64,000 nucleotides of DNA from Alnus glutinosa. Taxonomy: Eukaryota > Streptophyta > Magnoliopsida > Fagales > Betulaceae. The position numbers and the translations under genes were made by a program. The notes beneath the pieces were generated by a model. That model made no database searches. It had not been told where the DNA came from and saw nothing but the letters and a program-made list of their open reading frames with translations. Of this stretch, positions 36,033 through 48,009 are shown piece after piece. Location of the stretch: positions 23,252,001 through 23,316,000 of the forward strand of contig NC_084891.1 of the NCBI RefSeq assembly GCF_958979055.1, read 5' to 3'. Numbering within the stretch: the first letter of the stretch is position 1; every line of letters begins with the position of its first letter.

Positions 36033-36140
36033 TACGTGTTCCTAAAGTAATGCCATTTATACCACATAGATCATAGATGGTACGTGTTCCTAAAGTAATG
36101 CCATTTATACCACATAGATCATAGATGGTACGTGTTCCTA
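36033..36140. repeat. 48-bp tandem duplication, two copies plus part of a third
   Basis: Units begin TACGTGTTCCTAAA at 36033, 36081 and 36129. The first two are identical through 48 bases and the third ends after 12. The period is a multiple of three, which keeps a chance ORF open on the - strand. Confidence 0.92.
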
Positions 36141-36454
36141 AATACTCCAAAAGATGTGCTATTTGTATCATAAATACCTAAGTCAATTTATTTAGAGCAG
36201 AGGAGCAACTCCCGAGATGTGTTTTAAAAATACCACACCGATTGTGACTTAAGCATCGGAGTAGGTGAAGCTGGCACCAACCAACCTCTCCATTAATCAA
36301 GTAGAAAAAAAAAATGATCCCAAAAAGTAGGATCTAGGAACATAATTGTTCTCTAATTACAATACTATTGATACTACGTAGAATATCCTCAAACTAACAA
36401 AGATCTACCTTATTTTGAGCCGCCTCTTTAGCAAGTACATGCGCAACAAAATTA

Positions 36455-36466
36455 CAAGAACAAGAA

Positions 36467-36503
<37 letters not shown>

Positions 36504-37603
36504 TTTTATGAATAAAAAACTTTTATAGCCCAAACAACCAAAGTTCCACACCAGTAAAACTGGTTCAAACTTCAAACATTACAAATGGCAAAATAAACTA
36601 AAACTCAAGAGCCCTACAAACAACCAAACGGAGACAAATCTCTGTAAACACCTTACAACGCAATGAACCTAAACACATAAAACAAACAACAGCAACTATC
36701 AAATTGAAGATCTTGTGAAGAGTCCACAAAGCCTCAAGCTGCACATTCATGGAAGACTTTTTATAAGGACCTTTAGCCATAATACGAGCCCGAACCTCCC
36801 TTTTAATTTTAGCTATAATCATCTCCTCCGAACTCAAGACATTCCCATGTAAGATATCATTTCTATGCTTCCACAAGTTATAAACTGTAGCACCCAGGCT
36901 CAAGATACACAACCGGCTTCTAAGACAATCATGCCTCATCTCAACCACACTCCAATCAGCAACTTCCTCCCAATATTTCTTCGGCTCAGAAATCAAACAA
37001 AGGCCAAGAATTTCCTTCCATATTCTATAGCTAAAGCTACACTCAAAGAAGAGATGATCCCTTGACTCCATACCACTTCGACAAAAAGAACAAAGACAAT
37101 CTCCCTCATATCCCCAACCACATATACGACTTTTAGTAATCATAGCATCTCTGAAAACAAGCCATAACATAAAAGCATGCTTAGGAATAGCCACAGAATG
37201 CCAAACCACTTTCCACCATTGTACCCGAGCCTTCTTCTTTCTAATTGCATCCCAAGTTTTAGAACAAGCATATTTCCCCTTCTTACAACTCCAAACAGGT
37301 AGATCATAATCACCAATTTCTACCTCCGGAAGCTTACTTTGTAAGGCAACTAAATGGTCTGGCCTTGTAGCAGGCCAAAACCAATCACCATTACGAATAA
37401 TGGTAGACAATTTGGCACCAATTGAACTTCCAACATCATAGACAACACGATGCCCATAGTTATCTAAAAGACAACCATCCGAGTGCCATACATCCAACCA
37501 AAGAAAAATTTTACACCCATCACTCACCTTAAAGCATAAGAAAGCTTTAGCAATGCCTCTAAGCTTAAGGAGTTGTTTCTAGCTCCAAGAACAAGCATAT
37601 TAT
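36455..37603 (-). mobile_element. 5'-truncated LINE with ~18-bp target duplication
   Basis: The element is 36473-37585. It is flanked by CAAGAACAAGAATATTAT (36455-36472) and CAAGAACAAGCATATTAT (37586-37603), 17 of 18 identical. The 3' tail, at the left, is a (TAA)n run read on the - strand. Only the C-terminal part of ORF2 is present, as expected from incomplete reverse transcription. Confidence 0.9.
36598..37527 (-). pseudogene. LINE ORF2 C-terminal fragment (zinc-binding RT domain)
   Basis: A 309-codon open frame starting inside the element. It reads SDGCKIFLWLDVWHSDGCLL, DYDLPVWSCKKGKYACSKTW, then the zinc-binding block WWKVVWHSVAIPKHAFMLWL and CLCSFCRSGMESRDHLFFEC, followed by WKHRNDILHG. 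The upstream frame to 37583 (LRGIAKAFLCFKV) belongs to the same protein. RT and endonuclease are absent. This copy is more intact than the other two LINEs. Confidence 0.88.
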
Positions 37604-38684
37604 GATAACAAATACTCTTACAAACTTGATTAATTGATAATATGAAAATAGATTTTCATTGCCTTGAAATGAATGCATTTACCACATAATATCAGAAAAT
37701 AAAATAACATAGAGTTCTTCAATAATGTTCATGTTATTAAAGTTCTTTCAAAAACGCATAAATGAAAGGACGTAATTTTTAAATTGGGCATTCAATTCTG
37801 TACATTGTTGCTTGGTTTTAAAAACAAAAGGAGAAACTTAAAACGTCTCTCTTCCGCAACACTTTGACGCACCGGGTTATATCAGTTTGTACTTTGTACC
37901 AATTTTGCTTAGGTGCCGCAAAAGAAAGGGATAAATTAAATCTTTTTTATTATTGAAAAAAAATTATAATATATATATATATTACAACATAGAAACATTT
38001 GTGTTTGGTAATGCAATTTTTAAGATTAAAAGTACGATTTTAAATCAAATCACAGAAAATATATTGTTTGGGAGCGTATTTTTTAAAAATAGAGATTTAA
38101 GAACGTAGAAACAAGTGGTGCATTTTTAAAAACAAACGATTTTAAAGATTAAATTGTAATTTTTAATGACAAAACTACAATTTTATCAAATACTTAACTA
38201 CATTTTTTTTTTTTCTAAAAAAAAAAAATCGCATTTTCAAATAACATATTTTGCAATTGCTATTTTTAGATCGCACGTTTTGAAACTGCAATCCTAAATG
38301 GGCCATAGATCATATTGGTCCATGAATGTTTGCACCGCAGCTCATCCGATTTTGTTTTAAGGCCTCTATAGAATTTTAAAAAAGATACAAATAGATAGTC
38401 CTAAATAAGAGAAATGTAATTTAAAATATTGTTATACGATTGTTATACAATTAATATGACGTGATACTGAAAATCACTCATTAATTTTTCAATTTTACAA
38501 GCCATTGTTGATCCAATAATTGATTTAAATGTCACGTCATCCCAGTTGTATATCAGTGGTATAATACTCGATCTACTAATAGCATTACCCCCTAAATAAT
38601 AGTGACGACTTGATAATTTTTTATGAATCAATATATTCTTCACACATTTTATCACACCTACTTCATGATGGTGACATGGCATGG
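37604..38684. other. AT-rich spacer with eroded miniature elements
   Basis: 37995-38310 resembles the 59227-59492 Tourist-type element (GTTTGGTAATGCAATTTTTA on the left, GCAATTGC...CGCACGTTTTGAAACTGCA on the right) but is diverged. 38435-38570 has degenerate inverted arms around GACGTGAT/GTCACGTCAT. No gene was seen. Confidence 0.45.
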
Positions 38685-38896
38685 GTTAAATGCAGTGGCG
38701 GACCTAGGCTTTTAAAAATGGAGGGGCCAAATTGAAAAGAAAAAAAATAAAAGGGGCAAAATTAAAAAAATTAAGGGGTAAAATTTTTATTATTTTTTTT
38801 TTTTTGGAAAAATTTTTTTTTTAGGGGAAAATTTTGGAGGCTAGGGGGGGCCCTGGCCCCCCCTAGCCTCCATGTAGGACCGCCCCTGGTTAAATG
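38685..38896. mobile_element. hAT-type miniature element, perfect 8-bp duplication
   Basis: The element is 38693-38888 with GTTAAATG on both sides (38685-38692, 38889-38896). Ends are CAGTGGCGGACCTAGG and, as complement, CAGGGGCGGTCCTACATG. Both arms carry GGAGGGGCCA / GGCTAGGGGGGGCC. There is no coding region. Confidence 0.88.
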
Positions 38897-41394
38897 GCCA
38901 TTAAGTTGATATAACGTCAACGGTGTGAAGTGACTGTGATAACATGTGTGTGAAGTACAACATTATTCAATTTTTTATTGTCTTGTTTGTTTTGTTGATC
39001 AAAAAAATATTACGTTATATGGGTGGTGTGTTATTAAACCTAAGCCCAAACTTTGAATCAAGACAATGTTCTTCCTAAACTACCAAAAAATTGTTAATTT
39101 TGCCTCCAGAGCCAACAAACAGACAAAATGACCTTAACTTTTTTTTTTCAATAAAGCCAAAATGCACATATAAATTCGAATATATATATATATATAAATT
39201 AATTTCTTTAAAAATACAATTTTCTTTTTTTAATTTTTAAATTTGCCAACCCTTAGTTTTTATGTATTTATTTATTTTTAGTTTTTTTTTTTTTGAATTT
39301 TTTAGTAATTTTTATTTTATTTTACTAAAGTTATTTTTGTCATTGAGGAACATTGACAAATTTTTTTGTGAGTTTTGGCATGCACAATGAATGTGGGCTA
39401 GAGGGGCACTAACAGCAGGCCTGGGATGGAAAATTTTGCTCATTGATTTTGGGCGCATTTATAGACCCCTCGATTGGGCCTGAGCCTTGCTACCAACGGC
39501 AGGCCTTCTTTGGAGCCGTCAGATCCTGTATCTATTTTGCATCAATTTTAGTTGAAGCAATTGCTTGGTTTTTCAATAGTTAATATTAAAAAATAAATAA
39601 ATCATTAAATAATAGAAGTAAAATTAATTGAAAATGACAATTGGATGGCAGTTGGTGTGAAGTAAAAGTAAGGATCAAATTCTATACGGAATGAAAATCC
39701 TGTCAAAGAGATTAGGCGGGGTGGCTCGCACTTACCGTCGAGGTTCGGTAATAAATGTTTCTAGAAAACAACGAAAGCCACACTGTTCTTGCTTTTTTTT
39801 TTTTTTTTTTTTTTTTAAAAATATATATATATATATATAAATTGCACAAATACCAATGGATAACGTATTTATATTATCGTCTTGACTTCAACACGATTGA
39901 ATTATTGAAAAGAAAATAATTAAGTTAAATTGGCGGGGCCAAATAAAATTGACAGCTGGTATACTTTGGAGTTCAATTTTTTTGTTGACTAACATCAAGA
40001 CATCGACTTGATAAATATGGGTTTTGTTCTTGCTGAGATCTTGTAAATTCTTCCTCAAAATGTACCTTATGCAATCATTTCCACGTGATCATTTTTATTT
40101 TATTTTATTTTTAAAGATTTGATGGATGACCATGACCCAATCCTTAAAAAAATAATTTATGTTGAATGATCAGTCTCTTGAAAATAATTCGTGTTCAATT
40201 TCATTGTCAAACAACACTGTTAGCTAGCAGTACCAGCACTAGTCGAATACAGCCAACCATGCATGTCGTTCTAGTGCATGCAACAAGTAATTCTATATAT
40301 ATATATATTAAGTATTTATAAAAAAATGAAGTGGCTTTTAAAATTATTATTGAACAAATGATGATTTTAAAAGCCACTTTATTTTTTGATAAACACTTGA
40401 TGAACACTTAATATACTATTAAAATTACTCGCATGCAACACTTGGGTCTTATTTGAAAGCAAATTAAACTCACATATATAGTTTTGGTTTTGTTTTTGTT
40501 TTTTTTGAACAAATTCTTATGCAAGTTGGGATTTCAGTTATGTTAGAAAACTCAAAAATTGAGTTTGGAGTTTTTACTACGTAACCATGCATGTTAGATT
40601 TATTTAAAATAAATAGATAAATGTTAGATTTATTTTGAGTATTTCAAATAAGTATGAAATATATTTTTATATTAATTTAAAGTGTTATGTGCATTTAATC
40701 GAAAGATTTCGTTTTGCTGAAAGTCTTTTAACCCTAATCATAATGTTGGAACTAAATGTAGCCGGATAAATGAAAATTCCTTCATCTTGTGCGTGCAATA
40801 TATAATTTGACTGCTATATCCCTAGAAAGATTAGTAAAAGATGAGATTCATGTGAACCTAGACCCCATTTGTACTTTGCCCCCAAAAGTAATATAAGACC
40901 CTTTTGCACTTACAACCATAAACTATGACTCATTGCAATTCGTTTTCCTAAACTATTATTTTGTTCCAAGTAGCATCTTGGGTTAGATTTGGTTGTTAGT
41001 TGTGACAGAAACCGTCACACATTAGTTGCCCGTTATGGAGAGGCATTTTTTGTAACATTTATCCATTTAGGTTTAATTACTTACCCCCCTCCCCCCCCCC
41101 CCCCCCCCAATATATATATACACACACACACACAAATACGCCATTTGCACCTACACCCATAAATTATAACTCACTCCCCTTACCTACCACTTTGTTTATG
41201 GTTGTAAGTGCAAATGAGATGTTAGTTGTTTGGGGGAGAGGGAAGTGTAATTAACCCATTTAACAGATTTCAGTGTGTGATTGTATTAAGAGGAAAAAAA
41301 AAAAAAAATCAAACACATCAAAAGAAGTGAGGACTTCTTGAAATTGTCTATACAAACATTTGCAGACCTTTTTGACATTACCATATTTTGGTAG
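38897..41394. other. AT-rich spacer with a hairpin and a poly-C run
   Basis: 40306-40425 forms a long hairpin: AAGTGGCTTTTAAAATTAT pairs with GATTTTAAAAGCCACTT, with ATTAAGTATTTAT/GAACACTTAAT outside. A C-rich run at about 41083-41108 is followed by AT and CA dinucleotides. No gene was seen. Confidence 0.55.
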
Positions 41395-42070
41395 AGAAAA
41401 GTATTTTATATCCCTCATTGATGGCGTTTCACGTTATGGTTATATATACTTGTTGCATGAAAAATCTCTGAGAGTGAAAAACTTGAAGGTATACATTTCT
41501 GAGGTTGGAAAATAATTAGGTTAAAAAGTAAAAGTTGTCACATTAAATGTAAGTGGAGAATATTGTGGGAAGGTATGATGGATTAGATCAATTCCTTTGC
41601 CTATTTGCTAAACTCATTGAAAAATGTGGCATTCGTTCTTAATACACTATCCCAACTCAAGTAATTCCTCACTACCTCTCTTTTTTTCTTTTTTTTTGAC
41701 GGATGCCCTTAAAATTGCTATATATTTATTGAATTGGGTTCCTAGTAGGGCCGTTCGAAAGACTCCTTTTGAACTATGAACCTGGAAAAAAAAAAAAAAG
41801 CTTGAAACTCCTATATGTTTGGTTTGTTCAACGAAGACTAGAATTTATAATCCACATGAAAAGAAATGAAATTGGATTAGAATGATTAATGGTTACTTTA
41901 TTGGTTACCTATTAAACATCCAAAGAGTTTTTGTTGTCTTACGCATAGTGTGAAAATTGTAGAAACCGATAATGTTAGATTTCTTGAGAATGGTGAAATT
42001 AGTGAAAGTGATAAACCATAAAATTTGGTTATTCAAAAAGATAGAGTATAAGTACTCCTAGTACCCATTA
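41395..42070 (+). pseudogene. Ty1/Copia integrase relic
   Basis: Broken reading of a Copia integrase. YGYIYLLHEKS is followed by LKVYISEVGK and VKVVTLNVSGEYCGK (usual: VVRSDRGGEY.GK), then FAKLIEKCGIRS-like and, after a gap with T and A runs, RIYNPHEKK, GYFIGY and VETDNVRFLENGE. There are many stops. No LTRs could be matched on either side, so the ends are unknown. Confidence 0.75.
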
Positions 42071-42423
42071 CTTCTAAGGAGGTTGTTGATTGATGCCATG
42101 AACTCTTGCCTATAAAATTTATACAACTTCCATCAATTTTTGTATAAGATAATGAGAGTCAAAGTGAAAGAAACCGTGTTTTATGGCATCTACACACAAA
42201 GTTTGAAGGTTTGCAAGTATGAATTATGGTATATTCTTCATCTACTTATTTTGTTCTTATTAGTTTATTGTAAAAATCATGAAAGTTAAAAAAACTTTGG
42301 GATTTCATCCTAAGATTAAATATTTCCATTTTCAAAAATGATATTTGGTACAAGAGAAAAATAATAATATTTTATTTTATGTTGTTTATCCATTGGTTGT
42401 GAGAGAAGACATCATTGTAATTA

Positions 42424-43022
42424 TGGTTGGTAATATTTGACACAACCCGCGAACCGGCATGAAAACACATCGAAATTAGAGGTTTAGGGTTTAGTATTAT
42501 AGGGTTCAGATAAAAAAAGATTGACCCGATTAGCCATGATTACTAGTTAAATGGGTTAAATTCGTGTTAACTTACATTAATTAACTCACATAACCTATCG
42601 AATTAATTATATTTGTAATTACGTCTATGTTTATTAATTCTTGGTTATGGATATCGATTATCAAATTAATTTTTTCATTAATCTAGTTATGAATGTGTAT
42701 AGTTGATATAATTTATACTTATAAGATATAAAATTGTGCTAAACAGGTCATATATCAAGTATTTGTTTTAATTCAACCCATTTATATTAAACAGATTGAA
42801 ATTAATTGTGTTTGTGTCATCCCAACACCATTTATATATTCAACGAGTTATATGAATTAATTATGCTGTGGCACCTGTTAGTGAAATGGGTTGTGTCAGG
42901 ATTTAGGAGTTTGACACAATTAATTAAATTGATCACGTTCGGGTTGACCCATATAATTGTATATCCATAACTTGATGTGGAACAAACTTTACCCATAAAT
43001 TAACCCAAATTGCCAACCCTAC
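42424..43022. mobile_element. hAT-like element fragment (GTTGGCAATTT ends)
   Basis: Left end TATGGTTGGTAATATTTGAC with CACAACCCGCGAACC behind it. The complement of the right end is TAGGGTTGGCAATTTGGGTT. The interior repeats CGTGTT/GGGTTGACCC words. It is related in style to the elements at 25218-26160 and 53830-54013. The duplication is not clear. Confidence 0.6.
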
Positions 43023-43218
43023 ATAATATCTCAAACAAAGTGGTAGATCGTTAGAATTTGGCCTAATTTTTTTAGAGGTAAAGACAAACCTTCCATATAT
43101 AGAATTAGCATATTTTCTTCTCCCAGGGTAGCAGCATTATTAGGAATGTCTTGATTGGGGGAAGTGGCATGGGGCTCTTCTGTTTGATGTACGATCAATT
43201 AGTACTCAATTTTATTTA

Positions 43219-43318
43219 TTATATATATATATATATTAGGAAGTAGAAGAAAATTCAAGAGGTTAATTATATATATATATATATATTAGGAAGTAGAAGA
43301 AAATTCAAGAGGCTAATT
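43219..43318. repeat. 50-bp tandem duplication with AT core
   Basis: TTAGGAAGTAGAAGAAAATT and the following CAAGAGG occur twice, 50 bases apart, each preceded by an (AT)n run. One base differs (GGTTAATTA against GGCTAATTA). Confidence 0.9.
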
Positions 43319-43754
43319 AACCAGATGTAAATTATAGGGTAGAGAAATTTAACAACTGGACATTTCATTTCAGACTTATTAATTAGTTTAATATTCAGTT
43401 GGCTCCTAAGTCCTCCTACCCTTGTGAAAAGGATGCAGGCATTGGGCATGATTAATTGGATGGAGTAAGCCGTCCCTATTGAACTGAGTTATCATATATA
43501 TATATATATATAGTCTTAACAGATAGTCAATTAAATCTTGCAAAGTCCTGAGATTAGGTTACCCGTGAGGCACATACACAAGAGCACTATGTGGAACGGC
43601 TTATCTAGTCCTAGAGGTCCCCAATATTTGAAGTATATACTTCTTCACTGAGATATGTATTTTTCAACCCATGCATTGATGCATATATATATCCTTAGAT
43701 TTGGGACTCCATGTGCATCTCACGCATACAATAACAAATACCATATGCAAGTAC

Positions 43755-43885
43755 GTTAGAATATAAATTAAATTATTAAATTAACATTTTTTATTAGCTT
43801 TATAATTAATTTTTTAAGAGAATTAGTAATTTAATATGGCATCAGAGCTATAGGTCATGAATTTGTGTCCTAACTTTGAGGCTAC
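43755..43885 (+). repeat. LTR-end plus primer-site module, copy 1
   Basis: GTTAGAATATAAATTAAATT ... TTTAATATGGCATCAGAGCT then AGGTCATGA. The word TGGYATCAGAGC is the initiator-tRNA-Met primer-site complement of Copia elements. The same module occurs at 47880-47995 (-) and 48668-48785 (+). All are degenerate. Confidence 0.6.
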
Positions 43886-43955
43886 ACACATGAAGGGAGT
43901 ATTATAATATAAATTAAATTATTAAATTACTCATTACTCCTGAAAATTCACAATA

Positions 43956-43956
<1 letters not shown>

Positions 43957-44007
<51 letters not shown>
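43957..44007. repeat. (TA)n microsatellite
   Basis: About 25 TA units. Confidence 0.95.
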
Positions 44008-44009
<2 letters not shown>

Positions 44010-44377
44010 GTTTGATTTAAACAGTAAAAAATGTTACTTCAATATATGCAGGCAGGGTCTTTTGTAGTGTCGGCTCAAACCTTAGGCGATCGCTTAAGAT
44101 CCCCAATAAATTAAGGCCCTTAATTAATAATTGTATAATAAAGGCTTTTTCTAAAGAATTTTTTTTTAAGGCCCCAATATGGTAAAAAATTTATAAATAG
44201 TCTATAATTAAGGCCTCTAATTAATAATTCTACCATAAATTTTTTTTCCAACCAAAAAAAAAACCTTAAAACTCTAATATGGTAAAAAGTTAAAGTTCGG
44301 ATTAGGCTTCAAAAAAAAAAAAAAAAAAAAAATACAGAATAGGTGATGTAGTTTTTTCAACGGTCAAGATCTAGTTT

Positions 44378-45048
44378 TAAGTGTTTGTGGTAATTACCTT
44401 TTCTCCCCATCAACTACCAGCCATTGTCAACATGCCCCTATGAACTGACATTTCGACCAAAAAAGAGCATCAAACTACTATCTTTACATACTTTAGCTCA
44501 TTCCGTCAGGAAATTCCGTTAACTTCGATGGAATATGCTATTTTCGACTGTTAATTTTGGTTTAAAGACCAAAATGCCCTCTATAGTAATTAATAAAAAA
44601 TATTAAAATTAATATATCTTAAAAAAAAACCCTAAGGATGGCTACCGGCAGCCACCCTCTTTGGTGGAGGGGGTGGCGCGCGAACCACCCCCAGAGGTGG
44701 CTCGCGGCCACCCCCGGCCTAAGGGGTGGCCACCCTAGCTGTTTTCTAGGATGGCCGCGCAGCCATCCTATTTTTTTTCTAGGGTGGCTCACAGGCCACC
44801 CGGCCACCTCAGGGGGTGGCGCCCTTTTCCTGTATTTTTTTTTTTTGTTTAAAATGAGGGTATTTATGTCATTTTTGAAATTGAGTTAGGGTATTTAAGT
44901 CTTTGCATGAATTAGACTGACGGAAGGGGCCAAAGTATGTAAAGATGATAGTTTGATACTCTTTTTTGGTCGAAGTGTCAGTTCATGGGGGCATGTTGAC
45001 AATGGCTGATAGTTGATGGGGGGAAAAGGTAATTACCCCTAAGTGTTT
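44378..45048. mobile_element. Mutator-type miniature element with ~115-bp inverted repeats
   Basis: The element is 44387-45039, flanked by TAAGTGTTT at 44378-44386 and 45040-45048 (9 bp, perfect). Left end GTGGTAATTACCTTTTCTCC. Right complement GGGGTAATTACCTTTTCCCC. The arms then match for about 115 bases with a handful of differences (for example AACATGCCCCTATGAACTGA against AACATGCCCCCATGAACTGA). The centre at 44638-44825 is strikingly GC-rich. No transposase was seen. Confidence 0.93.
44638..44825. repeat. GC-rich GGTGGC/GCCACC core of the Mutator-type element
   Basis: Repeats of GGTGGCTCGCGGCCACCC-like words in both orientations, making several short internal palindromes. Similar cores lie at 49058-49165 and, split, at 25160-25217/26161-26245. 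Confidence 0.8.
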
Positions 45049-45726
45049 TATAAAAAAGATAGAGAAAATGAAGTTAGATCTTAACTATTGAAAAAATTAC
45101 ATCACATATGCTGTAGTTTTTTTACCGCAGCTAACCCAAAGTGTCTACTTTTTTACTTTCTCATTTTCACATTCATGAAAGTCCAAAGTGCATAACTTTC
45201 TCCAAGGTGGCAACGTCGATTTTAATTAAATTGTCAGCAAATTAAAATATGGAAAGTCTTTGTCTCCGGTGTGTTCCAACGTCAATCTGAATTGAATGTT
45301 GAGAAGATCGAATATGAAAAATTTTGAATAGAAAGACTTATTAATAATTTTACATCTCAAAAAGCGGGAAGAAGAATTGTTAAATAAAAAAATATATATT
45401 AATATTTAAATGTAGGAGCCGCCTTTGTCTTTTGTATGAGAAATATGTGTGTGGAGATATGTCGATTAATTTAGACCAACAAAGTAGATGTCCACAAAGT
45501 CTGGGTTTTAGATGTGTTGGTTGGAAACGTATTGAAGCAAGCAAGCAAATCAGTTGTTTATCTGACACCACAAATAAAGATTATTTTAGTGTAAATATAA
45601 AACACTACAATTTATCCGACATAGGAGATCGAGACTCTTTTATTCAAATGTATGGTCCATCCGACAAGGAACCTTGGCTGAAGGACCAAACTAGATCTCA
45701 GAGTGTAAGTCTTCGTGCATGCTTGA

Positions 45727-45763
<37 letters not shown>

Positions 45764-47463
45764 CCGTTTACTAATTATTAACAACAAATTAATGTAAGGA
45801 GATGGGAGCATATTGAGGGTACGGTTTACTTTTAAATCATAAGACTGAGAGGAAATTAAAGAAGCTAGCAAAGCAGCTGGTTTATAAAATTGCCCGGCCT
45901 GCCGGTCTCCTCAATCCCCTCTTTCTGTTGGGAATTGATCGACACTGACACTGCAATTTGACAATAATTAAATAAGAAATTAGGTTTGGAATTTTGTAGT
46001 TGTGGAGTAAGCTGTAATTAAGCAAGCACCATTTTGAAACAATTCAGTAAACCAAATTAATCCAGATGGCTGCCACTGAATGATGGAAATTAGATGAGCA
46101 TACTCTTTCAGTTTAGTCGTTGTTCATTTAAAATCAAGCGGATGGATACCAATGAAAGAAAGAAAGAAAAGAAAAATCAGAACAAGGAGAATCGTGAGGA
46201 CGATCGAGCTCGTGAATGAATTATGAATGCCATGGTGATGGAAGCTAGCATTGTCAAGCAAGCGTGTAGAGAATAGATCGAACGTGCATGTTATTAATTG
46301 GTTATAAATGGGTTCCGCGCGCTTTGCATGGGCGTTTGCTAGCTAGCTGTAGCTGCACCAACTTCCCTCTCCAACTGCCCAACCCTCTCGGTCAAAAGAG
46401 ACATCTTCTTTTGTCTCTTTCTAACCAAAAATCGACAATATATCCTTGCTTGCGTCATTTCTTTTCTTCTTAATTTTTTTCACCTGCGCCCAGTTGAAAT
46501 GTTGAAATCGCAATTATGTCGTTGCACGAATATTTCCTACAACTGGAAATTTTATATATATACACTTTCATTAGTTGTCAACAGATTAGATTTTTGTTGA
46601 AAAACTAAAGCTAAGACTTTTTTCTTTTTTTCTTTTTCTTTTAGCAGGATACGTGGGCTTCGCTCTAACCAGATCTCAAGAACACTCTGCAAAATGCCAT
46701 CTTCAGGGATTAGGTAAATTAAGCTCGACTTGAGGCATGATGCTTCGTGCGGCACAAGGGCCATATGACTTACCGGCCACTTAAGCCGACCCCTTCGGAC
46801 ACTTAAAAAGACTTTTTTTTTGGTCAGAAGTAATAGTATGTACTTTAGACTACTTCATTTTTCCCCCAAATATGACCTCGAAAATTACACTACGCGCGGC
46901 ATATATGAATATGCTGATCTAGCTTGTTGTAATATTTACAGTTGCTAAGGAGGGTATAATATTGTAGAAGGACATAAATTTCCTACAAATTTTTATCCTT
47001 CCAGATCTAAAATTGACATTGTTCTTTGGCATGTAAAAAACACATCATATTGTTTTAATAGCATGTGCTTTTCAAATGTTTTTTTAATAGAATTAATATA
47101 AAAACATATGATTCTCACATACTTAAAGGATACATGTCGACACTCTTATATGTGGGATATAAAAAATTTCCTACAATCCGATTTTTTATAGAATACTTTT
47201 TGATGAAAAAAAAAAAAACCCATTATGCCATTACAAACGTAAGAATGCCATTTCACAATTACGGTTCCATCTCAAATCATACACCATATTCGTTGATATT
47301 GTCCCATTTCATCAATTATCAAAATTAATTAACACTCAAAAATTGATGAATGATTATAAACAAATATTTAAGAAAATAACATTATAATTATGAGTGCATC
47401 TATATATATATATATATTTGTTTATGGATGATCAATAAGTGCATGTGGCAGATATAATATCGA

Positions 47464-47545
<82 letters not shown>

Positions 47546-47880
47546 AGTGCATGTATCGTGTGTAAAACTTTGTGCCCCGAAAATAATAACCAAGAATACG
47601 TAGAGTCCGTACTTGATTATAAAAATGAAAACGAGAATACGAAGATTCCCAAAGGCCTTACGAATCCAAAATGTAAAACATTTCCTTTGAAGCCATGCAA
47701 ACAATGACGAAAGAGCTTCTTCTTGCGTGCATGGAATGAGTTCCTTTGACAAGTAGGCACCTGCCATCTGTTACGCAATCTAATTTTGAAAGTTTCAGCC
47801 TTGACGAAATACTGGCTTAGATCGAGAAAAAAACAAATAGATAAAAGACAATAAAAAGAAAAAAAAAATCGAAACACTGT
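45049..47880. other. AT-rich spacer with microsatellites
   Basis: Contains a 121-codon frame at 45432-45797 with no recognised motif and a tail made by an AT repeat (45727-45760), which I do not call a gene. A (TA)n run of about 39 units spans 47464-47542. No other gene was seen. Confidence 0.5.
47464..47542. repeat. (TA)n microsatellite, about 39 units
   Basis: Uninterrupted AT dinucleotides. The IYIYIY ORF across it is an artefact. Confidence 0.96.
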
Positions 47881-47995
47881 TTCTGATATCATAGGTAAGA
47901 CCTATACTCTGATATCATGTTAAATCAATACTTATATCAAAAGTTTAAGTTGATGAAAAATTGATTTAATTTACGTTTTTATCTCATAGAATAGT
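47880..47995 (-). repeat. LTR-end plus primer-site module, copy 2
   Basis: The - strand reads ...GATTTAACATGATATCAGAG then TATAGGTCTTACC, preceded by AAATTAAATCAATTTTTCAT. It is inverted relative to the copy at 48668-48785. Confidence 0.6.
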
Positions 47996-48009
47996 GCTTT
48001 GGGGGGGGT

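Noticed and set aside
36598..37527. 309-codon host gene
   Set aside because: The RT-associated zinc-binding signature plus an ~18-bp target duplication identify a truncated LINE.
43840..43860. Functional Copia primer-binding site
   Set aside because: The word is altered (GGCATCAGAGC), and no full LTR pair or pol region surrounds it. Kept only as part of a degenerate module.
45432..45797. 121-codon ORF as a gene
   Set aside because: No known motif, AT-repeat tail, and no neighbouring exons found. An open frame of this length can occur by chance here.
47465..47767. 100-codon ORF ending in IYIYIY
   Set aside because: About a third is AT repeat, and the rest has no recognisable motif or splice context.
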